Positions 34,301 through 47,639 of a stretch of DNA of 64,000 bases are shown here, in pieces. Within the stretch, counting starts at the first letter, position 1, and each line of letters opens with the position of its first letter. The stretch spans positions 1 through 64,000 of the forward strand of contig VTFK01000120.1 of assembly GCA_009617715.1 (NCBI GenBank), in the 5' to 3' direction. Both the position numbers and the translations under genes were made by a program. The DNA comes from Plectrocnemia conspersa. Lineage: Eukaryota > Arthropoda > Insecta > Trichoptera > Polycentropodidae. The notes beneath the pieces were generated by a model. The model saw only the letters and a program-made list of their open reading frames with translations. It was not told where the DNA came from and made no database searches.

Positions 34301-36649
34301 ATATCCTAGCAAATACTATTATATATATAGTTATGTTAAATATTATTAATCTAAATATACATTATTTAAATAAATTAATATATAAATAAAATCTACTAAA
34401 ATAATTGTAGAATAAATTATATATTTTACCGATAAGTCTTAATAATTAGCCGATCATTAATTTATAGCTCAATTATAATTCTACCCGGAATCAAATTTGC
34501 GACAGTAGATACAGTATCGTCACGCACTATGCACATATTTACATATCTATAATAAATGTTAATTTCAGTGAATTAGATGCATGATAAATTAACTATACAT
34601 GTAGTTAAAAAAAAGTTTAAAATAAATTGAATTGAAAATATAGATTGAAATACAATCATAAAACTTTCTTACTAGAAAGTAGTATTTAATTAATATTTTT
34701 TGCTGGATCATTCTGTATTCAAGAGTTAATATAGTTTAACTTATTTATAAAATAATCCGATCCGTGCCACACACCGGCTTCGGATAGCGGATAACGTGAC
34801 AAGTAAGGAAATATTTATGATGTATTAGCGATAAGTTATAATAATATCATCGGCAATTTTATTTCGCCCTCTTTCGCGAACCGATCCGTGTTATGTAAGC
34901 TGTTTTATTTATTTTTCTCCATATATACGTTTTGATGCGATCGTATGTCGAATAGAGTACAAAAGGAAGCCGTACACACATAAGCATCAGCCTTAGGGGG
35001 CGAATCGTGAATCGAAACACATTCACTCTTATAACGTTTGTAGCACAAATTGCTCAGCAACTTGACTCGTATTATATTTAAACGTCGCTCCTTAATTATA
35101 ACTTTTTAGAATACTTCTTATATTCTTTAAATTTTAGTCCTATTTAAAATAAATTTATTGAATTCTGAAATTAGAACACTAAGCCATAGCAAAAATACAC
35201 GTTGACACTTTAAAAATATTATTATTTGATGTACGTTTTTAAAATAAATATTTATGATTAACTAATTATTAATAAAAATAAAGTAATTAAAAAAAGCTTT
35301 GTGTAACTTTACAAATAATATTACCATTGAGAGACCAATATAGAGTTGAAAGTATTGATTCTGAAGTCTCGGTTTTTTGTCTCAGAAAGTGAGACAGAAA
35401 AATCCCGAAAAAAAATATTTTTGATAAATATTTGTTTAAAATAAAAATAAATATTCAACGGTAATTAAAAATATTATTCTAAAAATAAGAATACATTTTT
35501 TTTTTGTCAAACATTTAGGGACGAATCAGATCAGTTTTTTTAGTAAATATTTCTGCCGTTTAAAAATCTAGCGTGCTTTCCGTTGATGTTGACATCATTA
35601 TGAACAAAGATTTATAGTAAATACAGTATCTCCTTACATTATTTATTTTTTTAATTACACCCATTAATTGTTAAGTTTAACAATAATATTTTCTTTACCA
35701 TATATAAGTAACCTAATATATTCGATATTTTTCCATGTTAAAGCTTCATCGATTATAAAAAATTAAAACGATACATTTAAAGGTTATCTAATGCTACTGT
35801 AAGTTAGCGACTATTATTATGAAATTAATGATATGATCTTTATAGTAAAACATTTTAGATTGTTTTTTAATACAGAATAATAGCTATACATAAATTAGGT
35901 ATTTGTCATATTATATTATTCAATTAAAGAAAAATTTACATAAATTATGATATCTGAAATCACCAATTTAAATATGAAAAAATATATTTTCTATTTTAAT
36001 AAAACATAACATATTATAATTGAGGAATCAATAAATTTACACAATAATCACTTTGCTTGCATTTTGTAAAATTATATATTTACATTTAACAACTATATAA
36101 AATAAAAAATATCATTATCCAAGTCTATATTCTTACAAAAATAAAATATTTAAATTGATAACTAATATATAAATTAGAAAAATATATAAATAAAGAAGTT
36201 TTTTTTAAAAACTAATGCAAAATAAATTTAGAAAAATGACTTTCAATATATTTTATTCACGTTTATGATGCATTAAAAAAATAGCTTTGAATCTAATCTA
36301 AGGTACAGCTTGAATTTTATAAATACATAATAATAAACACAACGGTAAATGTAAATCAAACCGCAAATATAATTGTGTACATGTATATTAGACTTCAGTT
36401 ATAATTAAGAAGTTTACATTAAAAATAAACATATGAGCGAAAAGTGCTTGACTTCCCAAAGGTTTTGTTTTAAATATTTTTTTCTAATTATCCATATTTT
36501 TTAAATAGTTATATAAAAATTATTTTCGTTATTTTTCATATTAAATATTATTATCTTCATTTTCTCAAACAAATTTAATTTGGGATTTGTTATATTATAC
36601 CTATATACCTTCAATAAACGAAAATGAAACACTCGTTTTTCGTCTCTTT
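34301..36649. other. AT-rich noncoding stretch
   Basis: Very A/T-rich. Two small GC-richer patches (34755-34800 and 34860-35050) show no coding frame or repeat. Nothing else is recognised. Confidence 0.5.
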
Positions 36650-36990
36650 CCTACAAAATTTGTACTATAAATTTGTTCAGCAACTTTACATTTTGACGCC
36701 GCGCCTTAATTATACGCGAACAAGTTTTTGCGGTACATTTTTTCTTATTATTTTGTTGTGTATATAAAAAGCAAATGGAGAGCTTTCCTCGCGAGTGTCG
36801 CCTTATACACGTGCCCTTACATTTTTATTTCTTCAGTGGTCACATTTTCCAACGAGAGATCGGAAAATTTGCGAAAAGGCGCAGGGCTTGTATTGGGAGT
36901 GTAGGCTATGTTTGTGATTTTATGTGTTGGTGAGTGTAATAGAGAGAGAAGTAGAGAGAAAGAGAGAGAGAGAGAGAAAGTAAGAGAGGT
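36650..36990. other. GC-enriched island with purine tract
   Basis: 36690-36910 is GC-richer (TTTGACGCCGCGCCTTAATT, TCCTCGCGAGTGTCGCCTTA). It ends in a (GA)n-type purine tract, 36937-36986, a possible GAGA-factor binding platform. No open frame. Confidence 0.35.
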
Positions 36991-37739
36991 TGTATTTATT
37001 GCGTAACGTGGGAGATATTCAGCTTGAATACAACATAAGAGAAAATCGGCTGTGTCGAATTTTTTATGTTGTACAAAATTTTTATTCAGTGTATGTAATA
37101 TGGTTGAATAATCATTTGTATATATTGTATGTAAAAAGCCATATTATTAAATTATTGTATTTAAACTATGTTATAAAACATTAATAGTAAATAAATGTAG
37201 TGATACAAACGTAGAACTTGATAAATACAAATAACGCATAAACCCGAGCCGTTGCGAATTCACAACGATATCACGTATTCTACGCAAAATTTCGTCAAAC
37301 TGGAGAGTCGGCTATATTTTATTCACGTTTTCGATTTATTAATACATGGTAGCCCAAAAAAAAACGATCGATGTCGTATTAATACTAACAAAAAAATACG
37401 AAAGCTCATTTCCATAGACGTGGAGTTTCAAGGAAATATAACTTTTCCAGTGGGTGCGGCAGCTATTAAAAAATAATACAAGGAAAAATTGAACATATGC
37501 ATCTCTTGAGTCATTGCTGTCCCAAAAAATATATTAAGATTAGTATATATTAAATACTTTAAAACGTCCTTCGCCATATATATATAATCGGCAAAAATCT
37601 TAAAGGATAAATGGAAAAGAAAAATTACTTGAATAAAAAAAAATTTTAATTTAAAATATCAAAATACAAATATTTCTTTATGAATTTTTATATATCGATA
37701 ATCAATGTGTAAATAAGTTTACACCGCTTTTAGACAAAA
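36991..37739. other. AT-rich noncoding stretch
   Basis: Chance frames at 36990-37184 and 37252-37476 have A/T-driven composition. 37230-37460 is slightly GC-richer. No feature is assigned. Confidence 0.45.
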
Positions 37740-38580
37740 ATGAATTTAAATAATTATAAAATTTAATAATTAAATTAATTAATTAATTGAATTAATTAAT
37801 TCAAATAAGATTTTTTAATAATTATTTTAAATAATAAATTTAAATAATTATTTTAAATAATTAATTTAAATAATTTATTAAAATAATGAATAAAATTCAA
37901 TTATTAACTTAACTAATTTATTTAATCAAATAATGAACAAAGCAGCGCTCAAAGTTTGCCACCGGTTTCGACACGATCGGACCACGAGTTGTGACATTTT
38001 AACGTTTTAAAAATTCTGCGTGAGTCGGTCGTGAGCGCCTCGGCCAGTTGCGGCGGTTCCCGTGTTACTGCTGTAGCCGTGTCACGCGCGCGCCAAACAC
38101 CTGCCCGGTTCGGCCGGTTCAGACAGGGTAGCCCGCAGACTCACGGTCGCAGTTTTAAAATTTCAGCGTGAGTCGGTCGTGAGCTACTCGGCCAGTTGCG
38201 GCATTCGCGTGTTCTGTAGCCGTGTCACTCGTCCGCCCCGGCCGGCCCAGACAGGATCGCACAAATCGGAAGCCCGCAGACACAAAGGTTTTTCATAGAA
38301 TTTTTTTTTTTTTTTTGCATTATTTCAAATTTGCTAGTAAGCCATCATTTACTTGATTATTAAATTAAATTAATTATTTTAATTAATTATTTGAATTAAA
38401 TATTTAAATTAATTATTTGAATTATTATTAAATTGAAATAATTTTTTTATTTACTTTTAAATTAAATATTAAATAATTAATTATTAAATAATTAATTACT
38501 AAATAATTAATCATTAAATAATTAATTATTTTAAATTATTTTTATTAAATTAATTATTTAATTATTTAGGTTAGTTCCTT
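37740..38580. repeat. GC-rich tandem duplication inside AAT/TTAAT tracts
   Basis: Two directly repeated GC-rich units, 38004-38140 and 38152-38281, share GCGTGAGTCGGTCGTGAGC, CTCGGCCAGTTGCGGC, GTAGCCGTGTCAC and GCCCGCAGAC. They are bracketed by almost pure A/T built from AATTAATT and TAAATAATT words (37740-37930 and 38340-38575), and a T-run follows at 38302-38317. The units look like a 5' promoter/UTR monomer of a non-LTR element (AGTCGGTC-type start), but no coding region follows on either side. The A/T brackets may be expanded target or tail sequence. The class is unresolved. Confidence 0.6.
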
Positions 38581-39589
38581 AGCGCGGCTTATGATATCAG
38601 ATTATATTCTTCAACAATATTGTTAATTCCAGTTAAAACCTCCTAGGCAAAAGTTAACGTCTCAAATAACTTCCAAAATATTAAATTAAGAGAAACACTT
38701 TCTTTGAACTTTTTATAGAACTCAATCTAATACACAACTTTGTATTTAATATATTGCCTATACTGCCCGCTTCTAAGGCCGTCCTGGACTTTACTTTCGA
38801 AACGTGTATTGTTTATTCGAAATGTTCTTTAGGATGACATCAATGAAATAAATGGTGCGGGTAAATAAAACCCTCATAATATATTAACACAATATTGTTA
38901 ATTTAGTTTTCAACAACAATGACTAAAGAAATTTTTTTGTTCAACATCTTATTTTTATTTTGCAATATTTTTTTAATTACTAAATACAGATTATTTAAAT
39001 ATTTAATATTCGCAAGGTTAGCTAAAAAGTAAGCGATTTCAAGGACGAGAGCGTTGCTTAAGCATGTATTAGATAGGCGGAAAAACATACTGCCGATTCC
39101 GACCGCGCGCTCTTTCTTTAGCCGTTTACCTTTAAGTTTTGCCTTAAACATTATACACACGACTTGATATTAATGCTAACTTATTGACTATTTTTACCTG
39201 CTGTGTAATAATGAGTATTTGCCGCAATTTATATTAGATATTTCATCTTTATAAGCTAATTCTCGTTTACAAGAAAGAACTAAATATATTTATAATATTT
39301 TTTTTTATAAGAATTAAGAAGAAACAAGTTTGTAATGTTACGTGTAACCTTGCTATTTTTCATTTAATAATTTATAAGATATTATAATTAAAAATGTTTT
39401 TTTTTGAGCCGCTCTTTACTAACGCACACATTTATCGCAAAAAGAGCAAATTTTAATTAAACGCTACAACTTTTACTGAATAAATTTATCATTAATAAAA
39501 TAATATAGACTACAAGCGACATATTTGTATGCGCAGGGTTATAAACGTTTATTCAATATTCATGGAAACGTTTAGAGACACCTGTATTA
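38581..39589. other. AT-rich noncoding stretch
   Basis: The minus frame at 38903-39160 shows no domain. No repeat or RNA gene was seen. Confidence 0.5.
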
Positions 39590-39760
39590 TCTATCCAGTT
39601 TGCGCTAAAGGGCGGAACTGCTAAGGGGTTGGAGCGTCCCTTTTCCTCGCGCTGCTCCGACTTTGTTCACTCCTATGCCGGAAAGGGGATGAAAGAGAGG
39701 GGTTTCGCCAGTGAGCACACCTCACAGTTCGGACGAGGGGTATCGCTTTCCATACACGCA
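39590..39760. other. GC-enriched island
   Basis: GGAGCGTCCCTTTTCCTCGC and the following 100 bp are GC-rich. The frame at 39629-39874 covers it but lacks any recognisable content. Candidate regulatory element. Confidence 0.25.
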
Positions 39761-41379
39761 AAACTTAATTATTATTTAGAGGTTTTGAATAACTGTTTGG
39801 ACGGCCCGGGTCTTGTGTCGAGATTCGTGCTGTTCTGTATAATCGTTATACGCATATCAAAAGGCGAATGTTAATAATACTATTATATAATTTGCTACTT
39901 TTTATTATAAATATATATATAAAACATGCCATAAAAATGAACGGTAATTGCGATTATTTTATTGTGAAACGAAATGTTTACCCGTGACGAAACAGCACAG
40001 TTATGTCTAGTCATGTTGTCGGCTTTCAAATAAATTCTTTTTATCTAACATTTATATTGAGTTAAATGCTATAATTATGTGTTTAGTGGTATAATATCCA
40101 TTGCGTGTTTATATTTAATATAGTTTGTATTACTTTGTAGGCAAATTGTATACAATACATACTAGAGCATGAATTTATAATATAAAAATATCAATGTTAT
40201 TGCTTGAGATTTGCGTTTTTAAATATGTTTATTCCTAATTTAAAACCACCAAAAATACAGTTGAATATCCGGCATATGTGAAGAAGTGTTTGTTCCATGG
40301 TTAAGCGTCGTAAAATTTTAAAGATCAAGTTCTTAGCGATTCAATGTGACTGCTTAACTGAACCAAAGCTGATGTTTAAAATACAAGCATCAGATATTAT
40401 CTAGTTAAATGTTTTTTCTTTGTAAATTTTGCAGAACATAACTAGTGGTGAGCTTAGAGTCAAACTCTTGCTTATTATTATTATTTATTACAGCAAAAAT
40501 CAATTATTTTTTATGGCAGCGTTATGACAATATACTAAATGGGAGACAATCAATGACCCTATTCTTAACAGCTCGTTGAGCATTATTATTTTATTTTTTA
40601 AATATGTAGCTATTTCAACAGATGTAATAAAAATTAACGTTTTGCTTTATAATGCAGTGTAAAATAACTAGAAATACAATACTTATAAAAATAATTTCAG
40701 GTAATGCATGCATTCCAAAAAATAACTTATTAGTCAGCAGTAAATTTTTGTTTAAATTATATTACACAAGACGTCTAAATAAATTGTCACATCGGAAATT
40801 CCTCATGGTCCTAATCTCAGCCCATTTCTGTTCACCCTTCAGTGTAAAAAACACAGGAAGGTTATCCGAGGACAGAGCCAGGATGCATTGCATATCTGAG
40901 ATCTGAGCACTGCCCTTTGTAACTAACGCAATATTTAAAATTTACGGCTTTATGCGGTTGGTGAATTTGTAAAGCTTAAAATCATATCCGTGTCGTGTAA
41001 GTAGTTAAAAAGCGTCGTTTTGGATCGATTTACACCAGCGCAATTCCAATGCACGTGTCTTGAGTTGAGATATCCAGTTAAGATCCGAACCGAATCCCTA
41101 AGAACAACACCACATCACGATCATTAGAGGTTAATTCAGATCCAAGGGAATAATAATAATACTGTGCAATAATTATTATTATCTATTTATTTTTATGTTT
41201 AATTTGCATTGCGATGATTTCTATGTTAGTTGGGTTAGTAAGCTAGAATAACTACACAGACTTTTTAAAATCATTTGGTAGTATCACAACTTTATTAGTT
41301 ATATTGTTTTAATATTTAAAATAATACAAACTCCTTTGCATTCGATATTATAATGCATACACGTTTACGTTGTGTGATT
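39761..41379. other. AT-rich stretch with faint RT scrap
   Basis: Near 40796-40845 the plus frame reads EIPHGPNLSPFLFTLQC, which resembles the PQGSxLSPLLF motif of non-LTR reverse transcriptases. No catalytic YADD follows, so this is at best a heavily decayed fragment. The remainder is plain A/T. Confidence 0.25.
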
Positions 41380-41960
41380 TGCAAAAAGGAACACGTTTTC
41401 CACATCGAATGAAAAGATAATCTAATCACACGGTTCGGTTGTGACACGAAAATCTATTGTTATGATTCCATTTCCATTAGCTGCGAATGAGACCGGAGAT
41501 AATAGGAGAGCGTTTTCCCTTTTTTCCTATCGTACAAAACGGATAAGGTAACTCCATTTGGGGTCTCTCGCGCCTACAAATGTAAACTTACGTAGACAAT
41601 TCGATTTTAGCAATATGAAAAACCAGAAATATTAGAAGAAGTTGCAAGTGAGTTTTTTCCTCGTGCAGTTTGCTAGTAGTTAGAGCGAAAAAGACAGCGC
41701 CAAACAAAGCTCTAATTACATACCGAGTTACAAGGAACTTTCGAGCACTTTCAGAGCTTGGACATTTTAAGGCTTCGCAGGAGCTTTTTACGGCGCACCT
41801 TTTCCGCCGCTCGAGATCCGCTTATCAATGAAATGTGATTTTTATTTCGAGACCGTATAATAAGTGGGTTTTTATGAAATGAACCTTCTGCATTTTTAAA
41901 TGGTATGTTTAGCTTTAACCACAACGAACAACTTGGTTTACGCTTCAAATATGCGATAAT
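41380..41960. other. GC-enriched island, candidate regulatory element
   Basis: Broad island with several GATAA/TTATC words (AAGATAATC, GGAGATAATAGG, CGGATAAGG, CTTATCAATG), a spacing seen in GATA-factor enhancers. No convincing frame; the minus frame at 41751-41948 lacks a domain. Confidence 0.3.
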
Positions 41961-43854
41961 TTTATTTATATGTAAGATGACGAATTGATTATATTTATTA
42001 GTTTAAAATATGTAGATTTTATTTATTTTGAAAATTTAAAAAAAATAAAAATTCATGCCATTGAAATCAAGCAACATAGGTGTATCGAAAATTAATGAAT
42101 AAATATAGTACATATATGTCTTGTATATGAAAGATATCACAATATTGAAAAATACACAATTTATCTATGCACATTAAGGGACTTGAGCTAATCCCAAATA
42201 AATTACAAAAATCTATTGGAAACTTAAATTAGAGAGGTTGACATTTAAAATCAAGCAAAGTAAAAAAAGAGTCAACGTAGGCAAACTTTGCTACCGCCTC
42301 TCCAAAGTGAACAGGGCAGTAAAGTAGAATGGAAATCAGTTCAATTACTTCGTGATGTTTTAGAATACATCGACTTGGAAGTCAATATAGTCAGTTAAAT
42401 GCTTTTTATAAAAATTAGTTGTGAGAAAATATATTTACTTTTCTCAGATAGAAACAATCTGTAGTTTTGAATTTATTTTCATATTACCTTTGTATATTTG
42501 TTTGTTGATTTGTATATTTTATTTTTGTGATTAGGAGCTGCAAATTTTTAGTTTATATTAACATAATGATATATGATCTCGCATTCCTATTCTATGGAAA
42601 AATATTGACGTTCATCAACTAGAGAACTATGATATTCGATTTGCCATTAGTAAGATAAAACTATAAAGCATATAAATTTGAGAATTAAATTTTGCTCTTT
42701 AAAAACTTTAGGTTCCGAAGATATGTTTTTCTTGTTTTTAGATTTAATATTATCTAACTGTAAGCTGTTTAACATATGGTGCTTTAAAATATGCAAACAC
42801 AATAATTAATAAATATTTTTAAATCAAACATATTTTATTTAAAGTCGTTTAAACTCCTATATTCAATAACGCTAGTTAAGTCACTATTAAGAGTCTTCGT
42901 AGTAAAATAACGATAGTTCTCCCGTAGATATTAAGTGACTATTGGAGTTCGAGTATTATATTATCCCCTTGCCACTTGAGCTTTAAAAAAACTTACGATG
43001 AAAGTTCACAGAGAACTTGTTAAAAATCGTCTCAATAAAAGTACATCTTCTTTATCAAGCACGTATACAGTTTCTAAGAAAATTCACACTAAATTATGCA
43101 GTGAGATTCCTGATACATACTTTCTTGAAAGAGTTTTCGATTAGTTTACAAATGGTGATTTATTTTTATTTATCTTAAAAAGCGTAGTGTTTTTAACTGC
43201 GTTATCGCAATAACGACCTCAACATTATCGCCGTAATGTTCTATAAATTTCATCGCTATCCTAATTACGGTTGAATATGTTAATTAAATTATTTTTTCGG
43301 CTAATAGCATCAGATAAAAGCTCGATAATTTAGCGGCCGTGTCATCGAATCGTATTATTTGCAATCATATAAAATAAATCTTGATAATTAACCACTCGGC
43401 AAACAATCCAACGCACACAAAACTGAAAAAGCACATAAACTTTCACGTGTATGATTACGAACAGTTATAATTACACACAAGTCGATAGCCACAAGATAGA
43501 AAGGAATAATTATTTCTAACGATGATTACAAATCGTATGAACATACATATATGCTAATTTAGCTCGATTCTTCAATCTAGAGAAATATAAATTGCCGTGT
43601 TAATTGAAAATGATATGAATAAGGATAAAGTCTCATTAAAAATATTGGTAAATATGTATACATACAGACTAAATAAGTATCTTTTAAAAATCACAAAAAT
43701 AGTAATCTAAAAGTTTACAAATACATTTTTCTAAGTTAATAATTAACTTTATTAATCACCAATATAAAAATAGGCAGCAATTAAATCGAAACATCTTTGT
43801 TAATTAATAACATATTTTTTCCGATGCTAGTAAAATCTGTAAATTTGAGTCGAT
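41961..43854. other. AT-rich noncoding stretch
   Basis: A short plus frame near 42271-42318 reads RVNVGKLCYRLSKVNRAVK then stop, perhaps an old coding scrap. 42873-42952 contains the weak inverted pair AGTCACTATT / AAGTGACTATT. No gene. Confidence 0.4.
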
Positions 43855-43955
43855 ACCGAGTTGTATTATTGTCGGCTGTGATTGATCGTCTCTGTAACGG
43901 TGACTCCGTTTTCTGTCACATTTTTTATTATGCTGGCTTAAGACAGCTTTATTAA
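43855..43955 (+). repeat. Dispersed repeat family A, short copy
   Basis: CCGAGTTGTATTATTGTCGG, CTGTGATT, then after a gap TGTCACATTTTTTATTATGC, TGGCTTAAGACAGC. This matches the middle of the family as seen at 3950-4115 and 13840-14005, with the segment between the two blocks deleted. Confidence 0.6.
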
Positions 43956-45003
43956 TGTATTATATCTTGACATTAAATCTTAGCTGTAATGATTTTATAT
44001 GGATTTGAAAAATGTAAGACATTATTCTAAACGCGGTCCACCAAACCGTTACAATAACTTTTTAGTGATTTCGTTCAAGAAGTGATTTTTGGTTGTAGTC
44101 TAATCATTGCGTAGATCGCTTTTTGTTGTTGTTTAATATCCACTTTTTATCTAACTAAACAATACAATAAAAAATGGATTGATTCTGTTGCTCTAAAGAA
44201 GCACACAAACTTAACGAAGATTTTTTGGTTTGCATTTAGTTCACCCGTTTGTCAATTTCTTTTTTTTTTGACTGTTTAAAAACTCATACCTAACTGTCGT
44301 GTAAGTATTAGAATTATTATGCGTGTTTCTGATTAAACTGAAAAAGAGCACCTCAAGACCTTCTTCGTATTCAAGGAACTCGTTCCTAACAAGAAATTAT
44401 TGTAAACACTATTGTTCCACTAAATAACAGTATGTTAAATAACAGTACGTATAGCAAAAGCATGAATGAGTTTACGATTAATTTCTGCTATTTTTTAACC
44501 AGTTTTAAAGTCTCACAAAAATGTTCTAATTTGGTTCTTTTCTATCTTTAATTCAATTAAAAATTAAAAAAAAAAAATTGAATAAGATTTTATTAAAATA
44601 TATAAAAGTATATGATACATTAAAATTATATTTTGAATATTTTTCTAGCATCCTAATATTTGTTATACTTAATATATATATATATAGTATATGTATATAT
44701 ATATACGTCCTTATATTACTTGAATTGTCTTGGTTTTAAGATAAGTTTCTGAAGTCTTTGCTATCAGAAACATATTATATAAGCTCATAAAAACACTGTT
44801 GTTTTCATGTGATTGTGATATGATATATTTAAGCTTAGCCTGTGGACAATAATATATTTATTAAATAACGCTATTTTATCTATAAAAAAAACGAAATCAA
44901 TTGCCACTAATATTTACATTAGAGTGAAAAATACTTAATAAATAACATCAAAGAAATAGACAAAAAATATTTATTACCACAATTTGTTAAAAAAAAATAA
45001 AAA
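43956..45003. other. AT-rich noncoding stretch
   Basis: A (TA)n/TATACATATA-type tract lies at about 44673-44705. No other feature. Confidence 0.5.
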
Positions 45004-45095
45004 TGAAGAAGGGGGCCTACGGAACGCATGTAACGCATACCCTTATCTCTCACTCACTCTCGTCACTTAACACGCAATGGGAATGTATAAATTTA
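45004..45095. repeat. Fragment of foldback MITE family C
   Basis: CGGAACGCATGTAACGCATA, CCCTTATCTCTCACTCACTC, TCGTCACTTAACACGCAATGG matches the centre and right arm of the element at 24272-24473. The left arm and outer ends are missing. Confidence 0.7.
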
Positions 45096-45371
45096 ACTTG
45101 TAAAATAATTAAGAACTGGTTTATTGTAAGATTTTACTGAAGGAATTGAACTGAATTTTTTCAATAACCACAGCTCTAGATTTTATGAAGTTGTTAACAC
45201 ATTATAACGTTTCATGTCGTAGCGAAGACTTACAATAAATACATTTAAATAAACGTCTCTCCCCAATTGACTGACGTTAAATATTTATCTATAATATTGT
45301 TACACATACGCTTGTAAAGCCTCGGACTGACGCCTGTTATGCTACAGCGGTAGTTTTCGTTCATTATATTA

Positions 45372-46500
45372 GTTTAAACTAGAGTCTCCAATTCGAGTAA
45401 TCGAGTACTCGATACTCGAGTATTTTTGTCTATTTTTCAAGTACTTGATAATCGAGTATTTTGAAAATTACTCGATTAATACTCGAAATTGAAAAATTTT
45501 GAAATATTTCAGAAACAAAAATAATTTTAACTCGGTCCGGTAAAGGTTAACGTCTTGCTTTTATTTGGCGTTTATGCCCGAAGTCCCGAGTTAGAGCGGT
45601 TACTATCAGGTATAATTTTTTCATAGTTCCATAGTTGCATAGTTCCGGTCGTCGGCTATGTTAGTGGGTTCGACGGAGAAATTTCTTTTGTGTTTTCTGT
45701 TCGACAGTCCCGACTTATCTAATTTATGGCAATGAACAATATGAAATATCAACAAAAAAAGTCTTAGGTTTTATGACTATGCAGTTGTAGCGTAAAGTGT
45801 TGTAAATTGTTTATACTGATCCCTCAGCTTAAAATATAAATCAAAACAATTGTGTGTTTTAAAGGCATTTAAAGTAAAGTCAGTTCTTTGCGAACCATTT
45901 AGCTCTAGAGTGAAAGGGATTCACCCAAATACATCTTCGAAGGATATAGATTTAAATTCTTGGCATTAATCAGAAGGAGTAGAATATTGTATATTGTTAA
46001 GAAAAAAAATCTATTCAAGAAGAATTACAAAATGCTATTTTGTCAATAGTCGAAGGAAATAAGAGAAAAGCAGAGAAGGGAATGAAAGAAGAGAACATAA
46101 AAAGAGAGTTCAAAAAATTTTTTATCTATAAAAAGCGAACAGATATAATTTAGAAGCCTTATCCAACGCGTTAATGACAATAAGTCCAACATCAACAGCA
46201 ACGGAAAGGGTTTATTCCATAATGGGAATATTAAAACCAAAGGTTAGCAGTAATATTAAATTCGAGACACTTTTTGCATTATTGTTTTTAAAAAGTATGT
46301 TCGTGAAGTTAAAATAATTGTAAAAATGAACATACTAAGTATTTTATTTATTTATTTATATGTGCACGAATTTGAATAATAGCTATTTTGTTACATTTGC
46401 TAAATACTCGAAAGTACTCGAGTACTCGAGTATTTTAAAATTTTAATATTCGATACTCGAGTAGTTGATGGTTCGAGTAATTGGAGACTCTAGTTTAAAC
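45372..46500. mobile_element. Complete-ended hAT element with 8-bp target duplication
   Basis: The element occupies 45380-46492. Ends TAGAGTCTCCAATT (45380) and AATTGGAGACTCTA (46492) are perfect 14-bp inverted repeats. Both flanks carry the identical 8-mer GTTTAAAC (45372-45379 and 46493-46500), the 8-bp target-site duplication diagnostic of the hAT superfamily. Subterminal regions are dense in ACTCGAGTA-type palindromic words (for example 45404-45424 and 46411-46434), typical transposase-binding arrays. At 1.1 kb it keeps only a fragment of transposase (46132-46317) and must be nonautonomous, moved by a relative. Confidence 0.93.
46132..46317 (+). pseudogene. hAT transposase C-terminal dimerisation fragment
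   Basis: The plus frame reads LEALSNALMTISPTSTATER, VYSIMGILKPKVSSNIKFET, LFALLFLKS and ends at TAA 46315-46317. This is the conserved hAT C-terminal (dimerisation) domain, whose hallmarks are 'S...ER.FS..G.....R..L......LFLK'. The frame is stopped upstream at 46129, and the catalytic RNase-H-like region with its D, D and E residues is not found between the terminal repeat and this fragment. A likely origin is internal deletion of a full hAT copy. Confidence 0.85.
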
Positions 46501-47639
46501 GATATTATTATATGTATATTCATACCATTCTCTTTCCTAGTTAAATATTTACACCAACTAAGAACTTGGTCAACTATTATATATTATTATTATAATTTAA
46601 AATAAAAATGTTGTGTTTTTTGGAAACAAACGGTCAAAATCTTACATTTCAAGTATATACTAAATTTTACCAGAAAGTATTTCAGGGATGTTAGCACATA
46701 TTTTTTACTTATGATATGAAATTGCAATATCAGATTAGAAAGTCTACATAATTATTTTGAGGACATGAATATTAAAATTATTTGGTGCATACATCAAATT
46801 TTAAATATTATATAATACAATATTAAAAATAGTTATGCCTATAATTATACAAATATTCATATAAATTAAATTAAATTAAAAATTAAGAATAAATTATACG
46901 ATTATTATCCTTTAAAAAATATTAAATTACTTGCGATTTAATTATAATAAATTTGTATGTATATGGCTCACTCTATAATTGGCAACATTTCAGGAAATAA
47001 GTTCTATGTTATCTCAATGTTTTTCTAATCCTTAGTTAAAAGTCAGGGTTGAAAAAAAATGTTTTATTGAGAATTATTTGATAATATTCAAAACATGGTT
47101 GCAGCTTGAATAAAAGCCAGGAAAACAAATATTCAATAAATAATTAAAAAAAAAATAGAAATTCTAAATTAAATTTTCTCTAATAATTTATATAAAAAAA
47201 TATTAGGGTGCTCTAGGGTTTTGACCAAAGTTAATAAAAAAATAACTGTCCTGTAGCTACAAATAAGTTGGCTACTGCTGATGAATCACAATAATTAAAT
47301 AAACACCAGAAAATATGGCAATAAAATACAGTACAGTTAAACCCGCAAACACCGCGAGAGTATGTTCGCTAACTAACTGCGACTATTACGAGCTCGAGCG
47401 TAATTCGCAATTATTATAAATGATAAACATCACACTTAACAGCTTATGATGTTAAATAATAATAATTTGAAGCAAAAGAACTGATAAACAAACACTACAC
47501 ATAAAATATAACCACTTTATGATTCTTACCTATCGCAAAATGCGAGATGAATTGAATTGACGTTTTTACGGGAATTAAATTTAAAGATGTATTATTACCG
47601 TTTAATATATATATTATAGTTAAACGATTTACACCCGTA
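46501..47639. other. AT-rich noncoding stretch
   Basis: No gene or element recognised. 47335-47400 is slightly GC-richer, with TACGAGCTCGAGCG. Confidence 0.5.

Noticed and set aside
33949..34302. 117-codon minus frame
   Set aside because: Basic, domain-free and inside a motif-rich GC island; regulatory DNA is more likely.
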